From Hyphomicrobium sp. (lineage in GTDB: Bacteria; Pseudomonadota; Alphaproteobacteria; Rhizobiales; Hyphomicrobiaceae): 64,000 bases of DNA. The stretch's first letter is position 1. Each line of letters starts with the position of its first letter. The stretch lies in contig RXJH01000001.1 in assembly GCA_003987725.1 (NCBI GenBank), positions 1 through 64,000 of the forward strand, given 5' to 3'. A program made the position numbers and the translations under genes. Below the pieces are notes generated by a model. That model did not search any database and had not been told where the DNA came from. It saw only the letters and a program-made list of their open reading frames with translations. Shown piece by piece: positions 59,282 through 64,000 of the stretch.

Positions 59282-61606
59282 TCATGCTCCGCCGGCGATC
59301 TGCACTGCGGCGCGAATTTCATCTGAAGACATCTCACGGGACGGTCCGGCCTTGATCGGCAATGTCAGCCGGACCAGTGCGCCGCGCGTTCTGGTATTGC
59401 TCGCCGGCGCGTCCTCGAGGGCCAAGGTACCGCCGTGCTGCTCGACGACTTTCTGCACGATTGCGAGACCGAGGCCTGTGCCCTTGGCCCTTGTCGTAAC
59501 ATAGGGTTCGAGAAGCTTGGCACGGTTTTGTTTGGGAAGGCCGATGCCGTTGTCGATGACTTCGATCGCGACGCGATCCGGCGACGGCACAAGCCGCACT
59601 TCGATCTCGCCCTTGTAGCCCGGCGGACGGCCTTGCGCCTCGCCGAAGGACTCGATCGCCTCCGCGCCGTTCTTGATGAGATTTGTGACGGCTTGCGAGA
59701 TCAATCGCAAATCGAAGTGCGCCGTGACGGGGCGATCCGGCAGCACGAGTTTGAAGTCGAGGTCCTTGTGTCCTTCGCGGAAAAGGATAGCGGGTTCCTG
59801 GACCGCAAGCCGCAAATCCTGATCGGCCATCACAGGCTGGGGCATGCGGGCGAACGACGCGAACTCGTCGACCATGCTTTTGATCTGGCCCGTCTGGCGT
59901 TCGATCGTCTGCGTCAGCGTTTCGAACAGCTCGCGATTGTCGCCGATCTGGGCGCCGAACTTCCGGCGTAGCCGCTCTGCTGAAAGTTGTATCGGCGTGA
60001 GCGGGTTTTTGATTTCGTGTGCGATGCGCCGCGCGACGTCCGCCCAGGCGCTGGTTCGTTGCGCCTGCACGAGTTCGGAAATGTCGTCGAACGTGACGAC
60101 GGAGCCGACGTCCCCCTCCCCTTCCCGCTCATGGGTGATCCTGACGGCAAAGGTCCGTTCTTCGTCACCGATCTGTTTCTGGATCTCGTACTGTTTGTTC
60201 TTCGGTCCAGGCTCCTCCCCGCCCGCCAGAACCGGCGCGAATTCGGGAACGACATCCTTCATCGGTTTGCCGACGGCCTCGGCACCTGAGAAGCCGAGCA
60301 AGCGTTCGGCGGAACGGCTGATGAGCGTAATGCAGTCGGCGCTGTCGAGACCGATGACACCGGCGGAGACGCCCGACAGAACGGCTTCGATGAAGTTCCG
60401 CCGCTCGGTCAATTGCGCGTTCGTTGCAACGAGGGCGTTCTGCTGCTGCTTCAGATCGCGCGTCATGACGTTGAAGGTTTGCGAAAGGCGCCGCAGGTCG
60501 CCTTCGCCGCGGATCTCGGGCAGCGCGAATTCGAGATTACCTTTCGACACTTCCTGAGCGCCCGCGATCAAGCGGCGGATCGGCGCGACGAACCGGCCTG
60601 CGAACCACATGCCGACCCAGATGGCGGCGAGCAGCGACGTCATCGAGATCATGAAGTAGATGAGGCCGTGCGCGACCTTGAGGCCGCCTTTGGCCTGTCT
60701 CAGCCGCGTATATTCGTAGACATTTTGCTCGGTGCTCTGAAGGTGACTGATGACCTTCGGGCTCACGCCGCGCGCGACGTAGAGATAGCGCCCGGGCATG
60801 CTGTCGATTTTTGCGATTGCGGAAATGCGATAATCGCTCGACGGTCGCGATAAGGCGACTTGGCCGGATTCCGCCTGTTGGATGGAAGCGGGCGTCGGCA
60901 CCACATACGGCAGTTTCGGGTCATCGAGGGCCAAAACGATCGGCACGCCTTCGGCGTCGATCACGTACGCCGACGTCAAGTCGCGCAGGCCTGCCTGGCC
61001 GATGAGAAACTTCTGAAATGCATCCGGATCGACGTTGAGGGTCGGAGCTTCGCCGTTGATATCGCGGACCATGTTGACGATGTCGGTCCGGATGATCTGG
61101 CTGTGCTCGTCGACGTAGGCTTTCGCGACGTCGTAGGAGTTCTCGACGATGGCGCGCGTACGCCCCGAGAACCAGCCGTCGAGCGAGCGCGAGAAGGTTG
61201 TAGTTGCGGCGACCGCGAGCAGCACGGCCGGCAACGCCGCCGTCAGTGTGAAGAGCGCGACGATACGCGTGTGCAGCCGGGCTCCGGGGACCTTCTGTTT
61301 CCACGACCTCCAAAGGCCCAAGGCCTGCCAGACGATCGTGCCGAACATCGCCACGATGAGGACCGCGTTCACCGCCAGTGCCGCCCAGACGTATTCGTTG
61401 CGCGGCGTGACCGCGGTCAAACCCGTGAGGATGAGATAGCTTCCGAGAGCGGAGATCAGCGAGAGCAGAACGACGCCCAGGCCGAACCAAAACGCCCGGT
61501 CGGATGGATTGAGCGGTGTGGCTCCTTCCTCGACCAGCGCAGCAGCAGGCACCTTATCGCGCACGGCGATCGTGTCGGCTTTGCAATCGCTGTTGCTGGC
61601 GTTCAT
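59282..61606 (-). CDS. ntrY: Sensor histidine kinase NtrY
   Basis: A 774-residue membrane kinase. From ATG 61606 there are two N-terminal helices (FGLGVVLLSLISALGSYLIL and YVWAALAVNAVLIVAMF), another helix pair near 100 and 325, a periplasmic sensor, HAMP, a PAS domain (about 410-530), and a HisKA/HATPase unit. The H-box is RRIAHEIKNPLTPIQLSAER, the N-box AVTNLIKNGAEAIE, the G1 EVIDNGIGLP and G2 GTGLGLAIVQ. The paired regulator is NtrX, 33 bp downstream. The frame is open to 61681 but no ribosome site marks either start. Confidence 0.93.
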   Translation of the reverse strand: MNASNSDCKADTIAVRDKVPAAALVEEGATPLNPSDRAFWFGLGVVLLSLISALGSYLILTGLTAVTPRNEYVWAALAVNAVLIVAMFGTIVWQALGLWRSWKQKVPGARLHTRIVALFTLTAALPAVLLAVAATTTFSRSLDGWFSGRTRAIVENSYDVAKAYVDEHSQIIRTDIVNMVRDINGEAPTLNVDPDAFQKFLIGQAGLRDLTSAYVIDAEGVPIVLALDDPKLPYVVPTPASIQQAESGQVALSRPSSDYRISAIAKIDSMPGRYLYVARGVSPKVISHLQSTEQNVYEYTRLRQAKGGLKVAHGLIYFMISMTSLLAAIWVGMWFAGRFVAPIRRLIAGAQEVSKGNLEFALPEIRGEGDLRRLSQTFNVMTRDLKQQQNALVATNAQLTERRNFIEAVLSGVSAGVIGLDSADCITLISRSAERLLGFSGAEAVGKPMKDVVPEFAPVLAGGEEPGPKNKQYEIQKQIGDEERTFAVRITHEREGEGDVGSVVTFDDISELVQAQRTSAWADVARRIAHEIKNPLTPIQLSAERLRRKFGAQIGDNRELFETLTQTIERQTGQIKSMVDEFASFARMPQPVMADQDLRLAVQEPAILFREGHKDLDFKLVLPDRPVTAHFDLRLISQAVTNLIKNGAEAIESFGEAQGRPPGYKGEIEVRLVPSPDRVAIEVIDNGIGLPKQNRAKLLEPYVTTRAKGTGLGLAIVQKVVEQHGGTLALEDAPASNTRTRGALVRLTLPIKAGPSREMSSDEIRAAVQIAGGA

Positions 61607-61867
61607 CAGTTGTCGACCAATCCAACTACGACTCTGAATTCGTTCCCAATAACCCGCCTGTCCAAATCGGAGGACGGGCATTCCCGACGAAGCTTCTTCG
61701 TATCGGGCCTGCTGACAGCGACGACAACGCTACAGCTGCGAACTACCAACAGCCTAACTGTGACATTTTCGCGACGGGTGTGGCGCACATCAAGCGCCAA
61801 ACGCGTCTTCGGTCAAGGTCTGTGGAAAAACTTCTGGGTTCGGAGGTCGTTTGGCCGGCCTTGGCGA

Positions 61868-63313
61868 TCAGCCCTCAACGGTCCGGAAAACCCGGATGTT
61901 GAGGTCGCGAATGCGCGCGCGCAGCGTATTCCGATTGAGCCCAAGAAGCTCCGCTGCACGAATTTGATTGCCGCGCGTCGCGGCTAGCGCGGCGCTGAGC
62001 AGAGGCTTCTCGACGTCGCGGATAACCCGGTCGTAAAGGCCGGGCGGCGGCAGATCGTTGCCGAATGTCGAAAAATACCGCTGGAGGTATCGTTCGACCG
62101 CCTCTCCGAGGTCGCCGCTTTCCGCGACCCCTCCGCCTTGCGGTGTGAGTGCCGAGCCCGCGAGTTCCTGCTCGACGATCTGCGCGGTCAGCGTGTCCTG
62201 CGTGTAAAGGGCGACGAGGCGGCGGACGACATTTTCCAGCTCGCGGACGTTGCCGGGCCAGGGATGCGACTTCAGCCGTTCGATGGCGGCGCTCTCGATC
62301 GATTTTTGTCCGAGGCCTTCCCGCGATGCCTGTCTCAGGAAGTGGCGGACGAGATCACCGATATCTTCGAGGCGCTCGCGCAGCGGCGGCAAACGGATCG
62401 GCACGACATTCAGCCGGTAGAAAAGATCTTCGCGGAAGAGGCCCTGCTGAATCTGCGTTTTCAGATCGCGGTGGGTCGCGGCGATGATGCGGACGTTGGT
62501 CTTGATCGGGGTGCGGCCGCCGACGGTCGTGTATTCGCCCTGCTGCAGGACGCGCAACAGCCGCGTCTGCGCCTCGAGCGGCATGTCGCCGATCTCATCA
62601 AGAAATAGCGTGCCGCCCTCGGCCTGCTCGAACCGGCCGGGTGTGCGGGTCTGAGCGCCGGTGAAGGCGCCCTTCTCATGGCCGAAGAGTTCGCTTTCGA
62701 TCAGCTCGCGCGGTATCGCCGCCATGTTGATCGCGACAAACGGGCCGTGACGGCGCTTGCCGTAATCGTGCAGCACACGCGCGACGAGTTCCTTGCCCGT
62801 GCCGCTCTCGCCGTTGATCATGACGGTCAGATCGCTCTGCGTCAGCCGGGCAAGGACGCGATAAATGTCCTGCATGGGCAGCGAGCGGCCGATGAGCGGC
62901 AATTCATCCGTTTCACGCTCCGTCGTCACCGTCTGGCGTTTGCGGCCGGGCTCCGACAGCGCGCGGGAAACGACAGCCACGACTTCGTTGAGATCGAACG
63001 GCTTCGGAAGATATTCGAAGGCGCCCTTCTCGGCCGCCGTCAGCGCCGTCATCAACGTGTTCTGAGCGCTCATGACGATGATCGGCAGATCCGGACGCAG
63101 CTTCTTCATGCGCGGAATGAGGTCGAAGGCGTTTTCGTCCGGCATGACGACATCGGTGATGACGACGTCGCCCTCGCCCTGGCTCACCCAGCGCCAGAGC
63201 GTTGCGGCATTGCCCGTCGCACGGGGTGCGAAACCGGCGCGTGCCAATGCCTGGTTCAAGACGGTACGAATAGCCGTATCGTCGTCGGCGATCAGAATTG
63301 TGCCTCTGGCCAT
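61868..63313 (-). CDS. ntrC: Nitrogen regulator NtrC
   Basis: A 481-residue sigma-54 activator. The receiver has [12 protein letters not shown] and [20 protein letters not shown] (phospho-Asp about 55). The central AAA+ domain has [15 protein letters not shown] (Walker A), [20 protein letters not shown] (an intact GAFTGA loop), and [12 protein letters not shown] (Walker B). The C-terminal Fis-type helix-turn-helix reads [20 protein letters not shown]. The ATG at 63313 overlaps the ntrB stop and has GAGAGAG upstream. It controls nitrogen-assimilation genes. Confidence 0.96.
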   Translation of the reverse strand: MARGTILIADDDTAIRTVLNQALARAGFAPRATGNAATLWRWVSQGEGDVVITDVVMPDENAFDLIPRMKKLRPDLPIIVMSAQNTLMTALTAAEKGAFEYLPKPFDLNEVVAVVSRALSEPGRKRQTVTTERETDELPLIGRSLPMQDIYRVLARLTQSDLTVMINGESGTGKELVARVLHDYGKRRHGPFVAINMAAIPRELIESELFGHEKGAFTGAQTRTPGRFEQAEGGTLFLDEIGDMPLEAQTRLLRVLQQGEYTTVGGRTPIKTNVRIIAATHRDLKTQIQQGLFREDLFYRLNVVPIRLPPLRERLEDIGDLVRHFLRQASREGLGQKSIESAAIERLKSHPWPGNVRELENVVRRLVALYTQDTLTAQIVEQELAGSALTPQGGGVAESGDLGEAVERYLQRYFSTFGNDLPPPGLYDRVIRDVEKPLLSAALAATRGNQIRAAELLGLNRNTLRARIRDLNIRVFRTVEG

Positions 63314-64000
63314 CACGTCTCTCTCGTGGTCGGCACGGGAGCTGGCCGCGTGCGTTGCATGGGAAGCAGCACGCGGAAGATCGTGCGCTTGGGTTCACTT
63401 TCACATTCGATGATGCCGCCGTGATCGGCGATGATCTTGGCGACAAGGGCAAGGCCGAGGCCGCTGCCGGATGTTTTCGTGGTGACGAACGGATCGAACA
63501 GGTGCGGTTTCAGATGTTCTGGAATGCCACAGCCGTTGTCCTCGATCTGGATCATCAGAGGGAGGCTGACGCGCGTATCGGAGCCGGGGAGCGACAGGCG
63601 GACGCCGGGGCGGAACGCCGTCTGCATGATGATGCGGCCGGAGTCTGTCTTGTCGCCGATGGCTTCGGCGGCGTTCTTCAGAAGATTGAGGAAGACCTGC
63701 ACGAGCTTGTCGCGATTGCCGAGCACGTTCGGCAACGAGGGATCGTAATCTTCGACGTAGCGGACGTTGCGGCCGAATCCATGCTCGGCAATACGGCGCA
63801 CGTGATTGAGCACGTCGTGGATGTTGACTGCATCCTTCGTGATCGGGCGTTCGTCGCCGAACACCTCCATACGATCGACGAGATTACGAATGCGATCGGT
63901 TTCGGAGCAGATGAGCTGGGTCAGCGCGCGATCTTCGTCCGAAAGAGCGGGTTCGAGAAGCTGGGCGGCGCCGCGGATGCCGGACAACGGATTTTTGATC
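63313..64000 (-). CDS. ntrB: Nitrogen-regulation sensor kinase NtrB (GlnL), C-terminal part (5' end beyond window)
   Basis: The frame is open to the right edge, so the N-terminus is missing. The visible ~228 residues begin [20 protein letters not shown], so the phosphorylated His of the HEIKNP box lies just outside. The HATPase domain has [32 protein letters not shown], and [20 protein letters not shown]. NtrB is a cytoplasmic kinase that, with PII, controls NtrC phosphorylation. The stop overlaps the ntrC start by one base, the standard ntrBC arrangement. Confidence 0.95.
   Translation of the reverse strand, partial: IKNPLSGIRGAAQLLEPALSDEDRALTQLICSETDRIRNLVDRMEVFGDERPITKDAVNIHDVLNHVRRIAEHGFGRNVRYVEDYDPSLPNVLGNRDKLVQVFLNLLKNAAEAIGDKTDSGRIIMQTAFRPGVRLSLPGSDTRVSLPLMIQIEDNGCGIPEHLKPHLFDPFVTTKTSGSGLGLALVAKIIADHGGIIECESEPKRTIFRVLLPMQRTRPAPVPTTRET

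Noticed and set aside
1-64000. CRISPR arrays, prophage, insertion sequences
   Set aside because: No regularly spaced repeats, no transposase or phage structural proteins, and no target-site duplications were seen.

Overview
The window reads as a chromosomal segment of an alphaproteobacterium of the order Hyphomicrobiales (Rhizobiales), possibly Hyphomicrobium-like. The base composition is GC-rich. The gene orders ntrB-ntrC-ntrY-ntrX-(dat)-hfq-hflX, lptF-lptG-lptD-surA-pdxA-rsmA and fabD-fabG-acpP-fabF-mltG-yicC-gmk are typical of that order. A palindromic intergenic repeat at about 51.6 kb also resembles one I associate with Rhizobiales. The genus is inferred, not proven. Most of the window is dense housekeeping sequence.

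Layout. 0-1.4 kb: 3' end of fhs, then folD (one-carbon/folate). 1.5-7.6 kb: the most distinctive block, a LysR regulator, a three-gene NitT/TauT-type ABC importer, an arginase-fold hydrolase resembling the Ni-dependent guanidine hydrolase GdmH and carrying a histidine-rich N-terminal tail, and a HupE/UreJ nickel-permease-like protein, closed by a strong terminator. 8.2-12.6 kb: a Spy-like periplasmic protein with an MQG repeat, a RibD/DHFR-like protein, tRNA-Ser(UGA), a periplasmic cupin, and a divergent NarX/DesK-type two-component pair. 12.8-20.3 kb: rlpA, a DD-carboxypeptidase, tmk-holB-metG-tatD and an MBL hydrolase. 20.4-28.1 kb (minus strand): a DUF930 protein, then radA, cvpA, purF and an SDR, with dnaB and alr upstream. 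28.2-30.7 kb: ribosomal operon rpsF-rpsR-(DUF2232)-rplI. 31.1-32.0 kb: a small acidic protein and a VOC protein. 32.2-39.1 kb: fatty-acid synthesis genes plus mltG, yicC and gmk. 39.1-47.3 kb (minus strand): the LPS-export/outer-membrane biogenesis cluster with pdxA and rsmA. 47.7-53.9 kb: pepA, then a patch of poorly characterised genes (GT17 glycosyltransferase, DUF2007, membrane and secreted proteins, DUF2306) and mazG. 53.9-64 kb (minus strand): an FAD monooxygenase, then hflX, hfq, dat, ntrX, ntrY, ntrC and the 3' part of ntrB.

How the genes work together. The 2.7-7.6 kb operon looks like a complete import-and-hydrolyse route for a small nitrogenous cation such as guanidine, with its own nickel supply. 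It lies about 50 kb from the Ntr nitrogen-regulation cluster. I recognise no guanidine riboswitch upstream, so the adjacent LysR protein is the likeliest local regulator. The lpt/surA, rlpA, dacF, mltG and fab genes together cover envelope synthesis. Start codons were chosen from Shine-Dalgarno spacing and family N-termini, and several genes appear to use TTG or GTG.
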